Source of the DNA: Chloroflexota bacterium
Lineage (GTDB): Bacteria > Chloroflexota > Anaerolineae > Anaerolineales > Anaerolineaceae
DNA: 6,702 nt
Assembly: GCA_021796375.1 (NCBI GenBank)
Contig: JAJYJF010000126.1
Span: 1-6,702 of the forward strand
Direction of reading: 5' to 3'
The first letter of the stretch is position 1. Every line of letters begins with the position of its first letter. Shown piece after piece: positions 1-5,606 of the stretch. The notes under the pieces are model-generated. The model was not told the origin of the DNA. It saw only the letters and a program-made list of their open reading frames with translations, and did not search any database. A program made the position numbers and the translations under genes.

Positions 1-5
1 AACAT
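1..5 (-). CDS. Start of a gene running off the left edge (only ATG plus two bases visible)
   Basis: Read on the minus strand, an ATG at 5-3 is preceded by AAGGAG (19-14) with an 8-nt spacer. That is an ideal start context. A plausible promoter lies about 65 nt further upstream (-35 TTTACC, -10 TACAAT). Nothing can be said about the product because only the start codon and two bases are inside the window. The opposite strand is open from base 1 to a TAA at 130-132, but that frame has A/T-rich third positions unlike the other genes, so I prefer the minus-strand reading. Confidence 0.4.
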
Positions 6-13
6 TCAGGGTG

Positions 14-19
14 CTCCTT
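14..19 (-). promoter_or_regulatory. Shine-Dalgarno AAGGAG for the left-edge minus-strand gene
   Basis: CTCCTT on the plus strand reads AAGGAG on the minus strand, 8 nt before the ATG at 5-3. It supports a gene start at the window edge that cannot otherwise be seen. Confidence 0.45.
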
Positions 20-60
20 TTCGCTTAGATGACGGTCAGGTAGAGCCGGGAGGAAATGTC

Positions 61-83
61 ATACAATTCCCGAATGATTGTAT
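61..83. repeat. Inverted repeat ATACAAT-N9-ATTGTAT
   Basis: Two 7-bp arms (61-67 and 77-83) are perfect inverse complements around a 9-nt spacer. The right arm contains the -10 of the minus-strand promoter. A further ACAAT lies at 92-96, so ATTGT at 77-81 could also pair with it. The arrangement would suit a dimeric repressor site or an RNA hairpin. It is short enough to be chance. Confidence 0.35.
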
Positions 84-105
84 AGGTTCGCACAATCGGG
101 GTAAA
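77..105 (-). promoter_or_regulatory. Candidate sigma-70-type promoter for the left-edge gene
   Basis: On the minus strand, TTTACC (105-100) and TACAAT (82-77) are separated by exactly 17 bp. The -10 matches the consensus at 5 of 6 positions and the -35 at 4 of 6. Transcription would start near base 70 and run left, giving a leader of about 65 nt before the ATG at 5-3. Both hexamers fall inside inverted repeats (61-83 and 102-125), so the promoter may be under repressor control. That last point is inference. Confidence 0.4.
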
Positions 106-125
106 TACCCAATTTACGGTATTTA
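102..125. repeat. A/T-rich inverted repeat TAAATACC-N8-GGTATTTA
   Basis: Eight perfect base pairs (102-109 with 118-125) enclose an 8-nt loop. A competing 6-bp stem GTAAAT/ATTTAC (101-106 with 112-117) shares the same bases. The left arm covers most of the -35 hexamer of the left-edge promoter, which favours an operator. It could instead be a weak 3'-end hairpin for the 73-codon gene to its right, but there is no U-tract on that strand. Confidence 0.35.
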
Positions 126-197
126 TTATTAATCGGAGAGGAGGTAATCTTTAATCGCGAGCAGAAAGGGACGGTTCTTTCCGCCGCGCGAGAGCGT

Positions 198-419
198 TTA
201 TGGAAGTTTGATCGATCCGTTCAGGAGGCCATACGCCAGCCCGCCCACCAGGCTGCTGGCGGCCATCAACAGGTAAACTCTAAAGACATATTCTCGCATC
301 GGGTTGGCGATCCGCCGGGCATCTGCCGCGCTGAAATGGGTATGGCAGTGGGGGCATTCTAGGGAATGCAGGCGAATCCACCCTTTGCAGGCCGGACAGT
401 GCGTGATGGCTCTGTTCAT
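198..419 (-). CDS. Small zinc-ribbon protein with one C-terminal membrane helix (hypothetical)
   Basis: A 73-residue protein of unknown function. Two CxxC knuckles (CPAC at residues 8-11 and CPHC at 22-25) form a zinc-ribbon-like N-terminus. A hydrophobic segment at about residues 44-66 should span the membrane once, leaving a short tail. The frame is open further upstream to an ATG at 488, but the ATG at 419-417 is chosen. It has AAGGAG six bases before it (431-426), and the upstream stretch would add an unrelated 23 residues. The gene is transcribed away from the transporter operon. Its A/T-rich promoter includes a TATAAT at 483-478. No family is recognised. Short zinc-ribbon membrane proteins of this kind are often left as hypothetical, and a metal-binding or scaffold role is only a guess. 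Confidence 0.65.
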   Translation of the reverse strand: MNRAITHCPACKGWIRLHSLECPHCHTHFSAADARRIANPMREYVFRVYLLMAASSLVGGLAYGLLNGSIKLP

Positions 420-425
420 GGTCTT

Positions 426-431
426 CTCCTT
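426..431 (-). promoter_or_regulatory. Shine-Dalgarno AAGGAG that decides the start of the zinc-ribbon gene
   Basis: On the minus strand AAGGAG lies six bases before the ATG at 419-417. The upstream alternative ATG at 488 has no such site, so the shorter 73-residue product is preferred. Confidence 0.65.
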
Positions 432-471
432 GCTGACCGGGCATTCCATGCACCGGCCTGTAGGTATTCCT

Positions 472-484
472 GTATAAATTATAC
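472..484 (-). promoter_or_regulatory. -10 element inside a perfect 13-bp palindrome, upstream of the zinc-ribbon gene
   Basis: GTATAA-A-TTATAC is a perfect palindrome centred on base 478. On the minus strand it contains a consensus TATAAT (483-478), which would give a start near 471 and a leader of about 50 nt. No good -35 hexamer is visible at 16-18 bp, so the promoter may need an activator or may be weak. The palindrome could also be an operator, but TATAAT is itself nearly self-complementary, so some symmetry is expected. Confidence 0.35.
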
Positions 485-488
485 CCAT

Positions 489-525
489 AAAAACCGCGCC
501 GATACGCTGGAAGGGTGCGGTTTTT
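489..525. terminator. Bidirectional terminator-like hairpin in the divergent intergenic region
   Basis: Bases 489-500 pair with 514-525 (12 bp including one G-T pair) around a 13-nt loop. The stem begins with AAAAACCGC and ends with GCGGTTTTT, so a U-tract follows the G/C-rich stem on either strand. It lies just upstream of the -10 of the zinc-ribbon gene and 106 bp before the -35 of the transporter operon. It would block read-through in both directions, insulating the divergent promoters. Actual terminator activity is inferred from structure only. Confidence 0.45.
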
Positions 526-630
526 GCTTGTACCTTCTTGCGACCTCAAATCCGACACCCGGATGGCCCCGCAGAGGATCTCCTCGAACACGAAGGCCGG
601 TCCAGCCCCGTTAATATCCACTTACCCTTG

Positions 631-659
631 TTGATTTAAACTTAACGTGTTGGTATAAT
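631..659 (+). promoter_or_regulatory. Extended -10 promoter of the transporter operon
   Basis: TTGATT (631-636) and TATAAT (654-659) are separated by 17 bp, and TG-G precedes the -10 as an extended -10 motif (TGGTATAAT, 651-659). This is the best promoter match in the window. The start would be near 666, leaving a leader of about 180 nt before the lipoprotein ATG at 846. It most likely drives the whole binding-protein/permease/ATPase operon. Confidence 0.7.
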
Positions 660-698
660 ACATCACAGCCCAAACAAATCTGTCTTACGGTATCGGCC

Positions 699-733
699 CA
701 CCTGGATTAATTGCAGCATATCCGGTGCTTTTT
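699..733 (+). promoter_or_regulatory. Candidate attenuator (terminator hairpin) in the transporter leader
   Basis: CACC (699-702) and GGAT (704-707), with T703 bulged, pair with ATCC (720-723) and GGTG (724-727) to make an 8-bp stem with a 12-nt loop. C728 and five T residues (729-733) follow. This is the form of an intrinsic terminator, about 35 nt downstream of the predicted transcription start. The left arm can also pair, as CCACCT (698-703), with AGGTGG at 766-771, which would dissolve the terminator. This suggests attenuation but is modest in stem strength. No known riboswitch class is recognised. Confidence 0.35.
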
Positions 734-762
734 ACTGTATCTCGCTCTGAGGTTTTCTCGGA

Positions 763-771
763 AGGAGGTGG
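763..771 (+). promoter_or_regulatory. Strong Shine-Dalgarno-like AGGAGGTGG with no start codon after it
   Basis: The leader contains AAGGAGGTGG at 762-771, a near-perfect anti-16S match, but no ATG, GTG or TTG follows at 5-10 nt. The lipoprotein gene has its own GGAGG at 836-840. The site may be a ribosome standby site or an arm of the alternative leader structure (AGGTGG can pair with CCACCT at 698-703). A 10-codon GTG frame starting inside it has no spacing and is not proposed as a gene. Confidence 0.3.
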
Positions 772-835
772 TAAATAGAGAGGCTTTCTCATTCTTTTAA
801 GGGGTATTTCCCGGTATCCACTCATGATTCGTTTT

Positions 836-840
836 GGAGG
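836..840 (+). promoter_or_regulatory. Shine-Dalgarno GGAGG for the BMP lipoprotein gene
   Basis: GGAGG lies five bases before the ATG at 846. It rules out an in-frame TTG at 834, which overlaps the ribosome-binding site itself and would add four residues. Confidence 0.8.
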
Positions 841-845
841 AAAGA

Positions 846-1898
846 ATGAAGCTCTTCAATCGCTTGGTATTTGTGACAATGATCTTCTCCATCTTTGTCG
901 CGGCCTGCGCAAGCGCTCCCGCGGCGACGACGGCAGCGCAGCCGACTGCCAAGCCGTTCAAGGTGGGCTTGCTGGTCTCCGGGCCGGTCAAGGACCAGGG
1001 CTGGAACCAGACGGCGTATGATGCGTTTGTGACTATTCAGAAAGAGCTGGGCGCCAAGTTCAGCTACCTGGAGCTCGGACAGGACCAGGCAGCCTACCAG
1101 AAGGCGTTCCGCGATTACGGCTCACAGGGCTATAACATGGTCCTCGGCCACGGGAACGAGTTCCAGGATTCGGCGGTGGCTGTCGCGAAAGATTTCCCCA
1201 ATACCTATTTCTTTATTTCCAGCAGCCGCTATAACGGGCCCAAGGAAGGCCACCCGAACGTGATCGGCCTGAACACCGACTCGAGCCAGCCCTACTACCT
1301 GTTCGGCGTGATCGCTGCCATGATGGGAAAGAGCGCGGGTATTGTCGGCGGCATGAATATCCCCCCCATCTCCGAAACCTACACCGGCTTCATTAATGGT
1401 GTCCGCTCGGTCAACCCGAATTTCCCGGTCACCACCACCTACATCGGTAACTTTACCGACATCACTGCCGCCAAAGAAGCAGCGCAGTCGATGGTATCCC
1501 AGGGTGTAGACGTCATCCTCCCCAACGCCGACAATGCCGGGAACGGCGTCTACCAGCTTCTGACTGAAAACACCAAGCTGATCGGTTTTGGCACCTACCG
1601 GCCCCCGGCTCAAAAAGATGATTTCAGCATCTGCCCGAAGACCTGCGTCGCCAATTACGTCCTGGATTACGGCTCGGCGCTCATTGACCTGGCCAAGCAG
1701 ATCCAGGCCGGCACCTTCAAGCCGACCGGCAACATCGAGTATGGCGTAAAAGACAAGACCGTCATGTACATCACCTATAATGAAAACGCCGCCACCCCCG
1801 TCCCGGCCAACGTGCGCCAGGCGGTCGACAATGCCATCTCAGCCATCAGCAGCGGGAAGGTCAATACCCTGGCAGGTAACCCGTTGACGAAGAACTAG
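846..1898 (+). CDS. BMP-family ABC transporter substrate-binding lipoprotein
   Basis: A 350-residue lipoprotein of the BMP/PnrA family (PF02608), the solute receptor of a nucleoside-type ABC importer. A positively charged N-terminus and hydrophobic stretch end in a lipobox VAAC with the lipidated Cys at residue 21. An Ala/Thr/Pro linker (about 22-37) then leads to the two-lobed binding domain beginning FKVGLLVSGP. Family landmarks are DQGWNQ (50-55, equivalent to the usual D-x-S/G-F/W-N-x motif), GHGNEFQD (101-108) and NADNAGNGVYQ (227-237). The stretch GFGTYRPP (247-254) stands where classical purine-nucleoside receptors have a G-x-D motif that contacts ribose. CPKTC (263-267) could form a small disulfide. 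The gene heads an operon with two permeases and an ATPase. Substrate is uncertain: nucleosides are typical, but family members such as RfuA bind riboflavin. Confidence 0.92.
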   Translation: MKLFNRLVFVTMIFSIFVAACASAPAATTAAQPTAKPFKVGLLVSGPVKDQGWNQTAYDAFVTIQKELGAKFSYLELGQDQAAYQKAFRDYGSQGYNMVLGHGNEFQDSAVAVAKDFPNTYFFISSSRYNGPKEGHPNVIGLNTDSSQPYYLFGVIAAMMGKSAGIVGGMNIPPISETYTGFINGVRSVNPNFPVTTTYIGNFTDITAAKEAAQSMVSQGVDVILPNADNAGNGVYQLLTENTKLIGFGTYRPPAQKDDFSICPKTCVANYVLDYGSALIDLAKQIQAGTFKPTGNIEYGVKDKTVMYITYNENAATPVPANVRQAVDNAISAISSGKVNTLAGNPLTKN

Positions 1899-1937
1899 GA
1901 CCATTCCTCTTGCTCTAAGCATTTCTTTTAGGTCACA

Positions 1938-1978
1938 GGGGGTCGTTTTCCGGAACCTTAGTCCGGGAAACGACCCCC
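1938..1978 (+). terminator. Strong stem-loop after the binding-protein gene, no U-tract
   Basis: Bases 1938-1953 pair with 1963-1978 in a 16-bp stem (one T-G pair) with a 9-nt loop. CAC/GTG adds three more pairs outside a bulged A1937. No T-run follows, so it is unlikely to be a full terminator. Such hairpins behind binding-protein genes are known to protect the upstream mRNA or give partial termination, so that binding protein exceeds permease. That role here is inference from position and structure. Confidence 0.6.
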
Positions 1979-2025
1979 GTGCCGTGGCTGCGAAAATGCG
2001 GGAAACGCAAAAGTTTTGGCTGGTT

Positions 2026-2031
2026 TATAAT
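2026..2031 (+). promoter_or_regulatory. Possible internal -10 element (TATAAT) before permease 1
   Basis: A consensus TATAAT ends six bases before the ATG at 2037. No -35 of quality lies 16-18 bp upstream. If used, transcription would begin on or next to the ATG, giving a leaderless message. This fits the lack of any Shine-Dalgarno sequence before 2037. Confidence 0.3.
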
Positions 2032-2036
2032 GCTTC

Positions 2037-3113
2037 ATGCGAGCCGTAACCGAAATTTCAAATAACCACGAATTTTCCATGCGCATCCGGAAAGTCTTGC
2101 AGGGAACGTTAATGCCGTTTATCGCCATTTTGATCGCGCTGGCGATCGGTGCGGTGATTCTGATCGCCGCAAATTTTAACCCCCTGCAGGCTTACCAGGC
2201 CATGTATCTGGGGGCGTTCGCTGATTTCAGCTCCTTCACCGAGGTGCTGTTGGACGCCACGCCCCTGATCTGCATTGGGGTCGGGCTGGCGGTCGCCTTT
2301 CGCTGCGGAATCTGGAACATCGGCGGAGAGGGCCAATTCTACGCCGGCGCCGTCACCGGAACGGCCATCGCCCTCTATGCGCCCGCTTTACCCGGCTGGA
2401 TTCTCCTCCCGCTGGTACTGGTCGGCGGGGCCGCCGGGGGCGCATTGTGGGCCATGCTGGCGGGTTATCTCAAAACCCGCTTCGGGGCGAACGAAGTTGT
2501 CACGACCGTCATGCTCAACTACGTGGCAATCATCGCCACCAGCTACCTGGTCTCGGGGCCAATGATCGAACCTAGAGGGACCTATCCCCAAACGGCGCAG
2601 ATCCCCGACGGCGCGAGGCTGCCGTTGATCATGCCCCCAACCCGCCTGAACCTCGGCTTTATCATCGCCCTCCTGCTGGCAGTGGGGCTGTACCTGCTCA
2701 TCTTTAAGAGCTCGACCGGCTATGCCATCCGCGCCGTAGGTATCAACCCGGAAGCCGCTCACTACGCGGGCATCCAGGTGAAGAAGAATATCCTCCTGGC
2801 GATGGCCATCAGCGGCGGCGCCGCCGGGCTGGGAGGCGCCATGCAGATCGCCGGGGTCACCTACCGCCTGTTTCAACAGATCTCGCCGGGGTTCGGCTTC
2901 ACCGCCATCGCCGTTTCCCTGCTGGTGAATAACAACCCCCTGGGCATCATCCTGGCCGGAATCCTGTTCGGCGGCCTGAGCACCGGGGCCAGGCTGATGC
3001 AGATGAACGCGGGCGTGCCTGCCGTGCTGGTGAATGTCATCCAGGGCCTGGTGATTTTATCGGTGGTCGCCTTTGGCGCTTACCGGATATTGACCATGGA
3101 GCGTGAGGAGTAA
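2037..3113 (+). CDS. BMP-type ABC transporter permease 1 (YufP-like, PF02653)
   Basis: A 358-residue polytopic membrane protein of the branched-chain/ribose-type permease family, similar in plan to B. subtilis YufP. About eight to ten hydrophobic segments are visible, the first at roughly residues 27-46. Family landmarks are GIWNIGGEGQ (91-100), the cytoplasmic coupling-type loop RAVGINPEAAHYAGI (222-236), and GFGFTAIAVSLL (275-286). With the second permease it forms the translocation channel, which the downstream ATPase energises. The start is uncertain. ATG 2037 has no ribosome-binding site but could be leaderless. ATG 2079 (MRIRKVLQG) would remove a 14-residue polar extension and resembles family N-termini more closely, but also lacks a site. 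ATG 2112 has AGGGA seven bases upstream but starts inside the first hydrophobic segment. It is followed after 7 nt by permease 2. Confidence 0.9.
   Translation: MRAVTEISNNHEFSMRIRKVLQGTLMPFIAILIALAIGAVILIAANFNPLQAYQAMYLGAFADFSSFTEVLLDATPLICIGVGLAVAFRCGIWNIGGEGQFYAGAVTGTAIALYAPALPGWILLPLVLVGGAAGGALWAMLAGYLKTRFGANEVVTTVMLNYVAIIATSYLVSGPMIEPRGTYPQTAQIPDGARLPLIMPPTRLNLGFIIALLLAVGLYLLIFKSSTGYAIRAVGINPEAAHYAGIQVKKNILLAMAISGGAAGLGGAMQIAGVTYRLFQQISPGFGFTAIAVSLLVNNNPLGIILAGILFGGLSTGARLMQMNAGVPAVLVNVIQGLVILSVVAFGAYRILTMEREE
3105..3110 (+). promoter_or_regulatory. Shine-Dalgarno GAGGAG for permease 2, inside the end of permease 1
   Basis: GAGGAG overlaps the last codons of permease 1 and lies ten bases before the ATG at 3121. 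It couples the two genes and makes the in-frame GTG at 3103, which overlaps the site, an unlikely start. Confidence 0.6.
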
Positions 3114-3120
3114 CCGATCG

Positions 3121-4059
3121 ATGGATGTGGCAGTGATTCTGGCATTTGTCAGCGGGATCCTGGCGGCGACGTGGCGTATGGCGACCCCGCTCATCTACGC
3201 TTCGGTAGGTGAAGTCTTTGCGGAGCGGTCGGGGGTGATCAACCTGGGCCTCGAGGGGATCATGCTGGTCGGGGCGTTTAATGCCTACACGGCAGCCTTC
3301 TATTCAGGGAGTCTCTGGCTGGGCCTGCTGGCTGCCCTGTTTACGGGCGTGCTCCTGGGCCTGCTGTTTGCGTTCTTTACAGTCACGATCAAGGCGAATC
3401 AAATCGTGGTGGGTACCGCCTTTAACCTGGCTGGATCCGGGATTTCAGGTTTTTTGTTTGAATCCATCTTTCTCAAGAGCAATTATTCCAGCCTGGGCAT
3501 CCCCACGTTTAATGACCTCAGTTTCCCCTTCCTGACCAAGATTCCTTACCTGGGGGATATCCTCTTCCACTACAACATCCTGGTGTATATTACCGTGCTG
3601 CTCGTACCGCTCGCCTCGTTCGTCCTGTACAAGACGGCGTTTGGCCTGGCAGTGCGCAGCGTGGGCGCTCACCCCAAAGCGGCGGACACGATGGGCATTT
3701 CCGTGAGCCGCATGCGCTACATCTGCGTGGTGATTGGGTCGGTCTTGACCGCCCTGGGCGGCGCCACGCTGACCCTGGCCTTCGCCAACCAGTTCGTCGA
3801 AGATATGACCAGCGGGCGGGGGTTTATCGCCCTGGCGGCGGTGGTCTTCGGCGGTTGGACCCCCTGGGGAGCGACGGCGGCCTCCCTACTCTTTGGGGTG
3901 TTCTACGCTTTGCAGCTGCGCGTCCAGGCGATGAACAGCGTCCTGCTTCCTTACCAGTTCTTGCAGGTCCTCCCCTACGTAGCGACGGTCCTGGCGCTGA
4001 TCAGCGTCCGGCACCGGGCAGGATCTCCGAAGGCGCTGGGCGTGCCGTACCGTTCCTGA
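3121..4059 (+). CDS. BMP-type ABC transporter permease 2 (YufQ-like, PF02653)
   Basis: A 312-residue polytopic membrane protein and partner of permease 1. Landmarks are ERSGVINLGLEGIMLVGAF (35-53), the hallmark start of this permease type, the loop SVGAHPKAADTMGI (180-193) that likely contacts the ATPase, and SGRGFIALAAVVFGGWTP (221-238). About eight hydrophobic segments are visible. The ATG at 3121 is chosen because GAGGAG precedes it by ten bases; a GTG 18 bases earlier would overlap the upstream gene and that site. The stop is 14 bases before the ATPase start, so the genes are probably co-translated. Two different permeases with a shared core are usual for BMP and branched-chain-type importers, implying a heterodimeric channel. 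Confidence 0.92.
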   Translation: MDVAVILAFVSGILAATWRMATPLIYASVGEVFAERSGVINLGLEGIMLVGAFNAYTAAFYSGSLWLGLLAALFTGVLLGLLFAFFTVTIKANQIVVGTAFNLAGSGISGFLFESIFLKSNYSSLGIPTFNDLSFPFLTKIPYLGDILFHYNILVYITVLLVPLASFVLYKTAFGLAVRSVGAHPKAADTMGISVSRMRYICVVIGSVLTALGGATLTLAFANQFVEDMTSGRGFIALAAVVFGGWTPWGATAASLLFGVFYALQLRVQAMNSVLLPYQFLQVLPYVATVLALISVRHRAGSPKALGVPYRS

Positions 4060-4062
4060 TCT

Positions 4063-4068
4063 GAGAGG
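4063..4068 (+). promoter_or_regulatory. Shine-Dalgarno GAGAGG selecting a GTG start for the ATPase
   Basis: GAGAGG lies five bases before the GTG at 4074. The next in-frame ATG (4095) would cut into the first beta strand of the nucleotide-binding domain (MENIVKTFPG) and has no such site. Confidence 0.6.
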
Positions 4069-4073
4069 CGTGC

Positions 4074-5606
4074 GTGAACTCACCCATCCTGCGTATGGAA
4101 AATATCGTGAAGACCTTCCCGGGGGTCGTCGCCAACCGGGGGGTCAACCTGGAGATCCGGCGGGGGGAGATTCACGCGCTGCTGGGCGAGAACGGGGCTG
4201 GGAAAACGGTTTTGATGAGCATCCTTTACGGGCTGTACGTGCCCGATTCGGGGACGATCTACCTCAACGGCCAGCCCATCACGATCAAATCCCCCAAAGA
4301 TGCGATCGCCAAGCGCATCGGGATGGTCCACCAGCACTTTATGCTCGAGCCAACCCTCACGGTCGCTGAAAACATCATCCTGGGCCAGTTCCCCTCGTGG
4401 ACCATCCTGAACAAGCAGCGCATCGGCGAGGTGCATGAGAAAATCCGCTCGCTCAGCAACCAGTTCGGGTTGGGCGTCGACCCGGCGGCGCGCGTCTCCA
4501 GGCTCTCGGTCGGCGAGCAGCAGCGCGTCGAGATCCTGAAGGTGCTCTACCATGGGGCCGACCTGCTCATCCTGGACGAGCCCACCGCGGTGCTGACCCC
4601 CCAGGAGGCCTCTCGCCTGCTGGAATTCCTCCGGGACCTGGCGAAAAAAGGGCTGACGACCATTTTCATCACCCACAAGCTGGACGAGGTCATGCAGGTC
4701 AGCGACCGGGTAACCGTCTTGAGGGATGGGCAGGTGATCGGCACCTGCGAAACCCGCGAGACGAATCCGCGCGCGCTGGCGAAGATGATGGTGGGGCGGG
4801 AGGTCCTCATGGACCTGCACCGCAAGCTGGCTTCTCCCGGCGAGCCGGTCCTGGCGATCTCCAATTTGCGCGTCCGGGACGCGCGCGGTCTGCCGGTGGT
4901 GAAAGGGGTCTCCTTCACCGTCCGCGCGGGAGAGATCGTGGGGGTTGCCGGCGTCTCCGGAAACGGCCAGAGCGAGCTGGCGCTGGCGATCGCCGGATTG
5001 ATCGACGACGTTGCTTTCGATCGCTTCCAGCTGGAAGGGAAAGATGTGACTCGGCGCGATCTGCGCGCCGCGAGCCACCGCCATTCGGCGCATATCCCGG
5101 AGGACCGCCAGAAGATGGGCATGGTCCTGCCGTTCTCGGTCTCGGAGAATTTCATCCTGGAAGAATACAGCAGCCCGCGGTTCGCCCGGCACGGCTTCCT
5201 GCGCGGCCAGGCGATCCGGAGCTATTCTCAAAACCAGGTGAAGAAGTTCGACATCAAGGTTTCGGACGTCAGCGAGGAGATCGCCAATCTCTCCGGCGGG
5301 AACCAGCAGAAGGTGGTGGTGGCGCGCGAGCTGGACCGCCACCCCGGGTTCCTCCTGGTGAACCAGCCCACTCGCGGGATCGACATCGGGGCCACCGAGT
5401 TCGTCCACCAGCAGATCCTGGCGCAGCGCGACGGGGGCACCGGGATCCTGCTGATCTCGACCGACCTCGAGGAAATTTTTGCCCTCAGCGACCGCATCCT
5501 GGTCATCTTTGAGGGGGAGATCATCGGCGAGCTGCCCTCGGACCGCTCCCAGGTCGAGAAGGTCGGGCTGATGATGGCCGGCAAGCGCGACCCGGATCGC
5601 GAGTGA
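4074..5606 (+). CDS. BMP-type ABC transporter ATP-binding protein, two fused domains (YufO/RbsA-like)
   Basis: A 510-residue cytoplasmic ATPase with two nucleotide-binding domains in one chain. Domain 1 is complete: Walker A GENGAGKT (38-45), Q-loop Gln 87, signature LSVGEQ (144-149), Walker B LLILDEPT (164-171) and switch His 201. Domain 2 (from about 258) has a changed P-loop, GVSGNGQS (293-300, Gln in place of Lys), an intact LSGGNQQK signature (406-413), NQPTRG (430-435) in place of a DEPT Walker B, and ISTDLEE (461-467) without the switch His. The IPEDRQ motif (341-346) is typical of this subfamily. One good and one degenerate ATP site is a known trait of RbsA/YufO-type proteins, so this is not damage. 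It is the last gene of the importer operon; in B. subtilis yufNOPQ the ATPase comes second. Confidence 0.95.
   Translation: MNSPILRMENIVKTFPGVVANRGVNLEIRRGEIHALLGENGAGKTVLMSILYGLYVPDSGTIYLNGQPITIKSPKDAIAKRIGMVHQHFMLEPTLTVAENIILGQFPSWTILNKQRIGEVHEKIRSLSNQFGLGVDPAARVSRLSVGEQQRVEILKVLYHGADLLILDEPTAVLTPQEASRLLEFLRDLAKKGLTTIFITHKLDEVMQVSDRVTVLRDGQVIGTCETRETNPRALAKMMVGREVLMDLHRKLASPGEPVLAISNLRVRDARGLPVVKGVSFTVRAGEIVGVAGVSGNGQSELALAIAGLIDDVAFDRFQLEGKDVTRRDLRAASHRHSAHIPEDRQKMGMVLPFSVSENFILEEYSSPRFARHGFLRGQAIRSYSQNQVKKFDIKVSDVSEEIANLSGGNQQKVVVARELDRHPGFLLVNQPTRGIDIGATEFVHQQILAQRDGGTGILLISTDLEEIFALSDRILVIFEGEIIGELPSDRSQVEKVGLMMAGKRDPDRE

Noticed and set aside
1..132. Plus-strand open frame of 43 codons ending at TAA 130-132
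   Set aside because: No start inside the window, only about one third G/C at third positions unlike the real genes, no recognisable motif, and it runs through the inverted repeats and the minus-strand promoter.
164..181. Hairpin GAAAG/CTTTC just past the stop of the zinc-ribbon gene as its terminator
   Set aside because: Only a 5-bp stem (two more outside a mismatch) and no T-run on the minus strand.
768..800. Ten-codon GTG leader peptide inside the importer leader
   Set aside because: The GTG overlaps the Shine-Dalgarno-like sequence, so there is no usable spacing.
666..845. T-box or purine riboswitch in the importer leader
   Set aside because: AAGGAGGTGGTA only loosely resembles a T-box core and lacks ACCGCG and a stem I. 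No purine riboswitch core (TATA..TCTAC.. pattern) is present.
1122..1613. Minus-strand open frame opposite the BMP gene
   Set aside because: Mirror frame of a confident gene with no motif and no ribosome-binding site.
4365..5600. Loss of key residues in the second ATPase domain as a sign of decay
   Set aside because: Gln in the P-loop, NQPTRG in place of DEPT and no switch His are regular features of the C-terminal half in the RbsA/YufO subfamily; the reading frame is intact.
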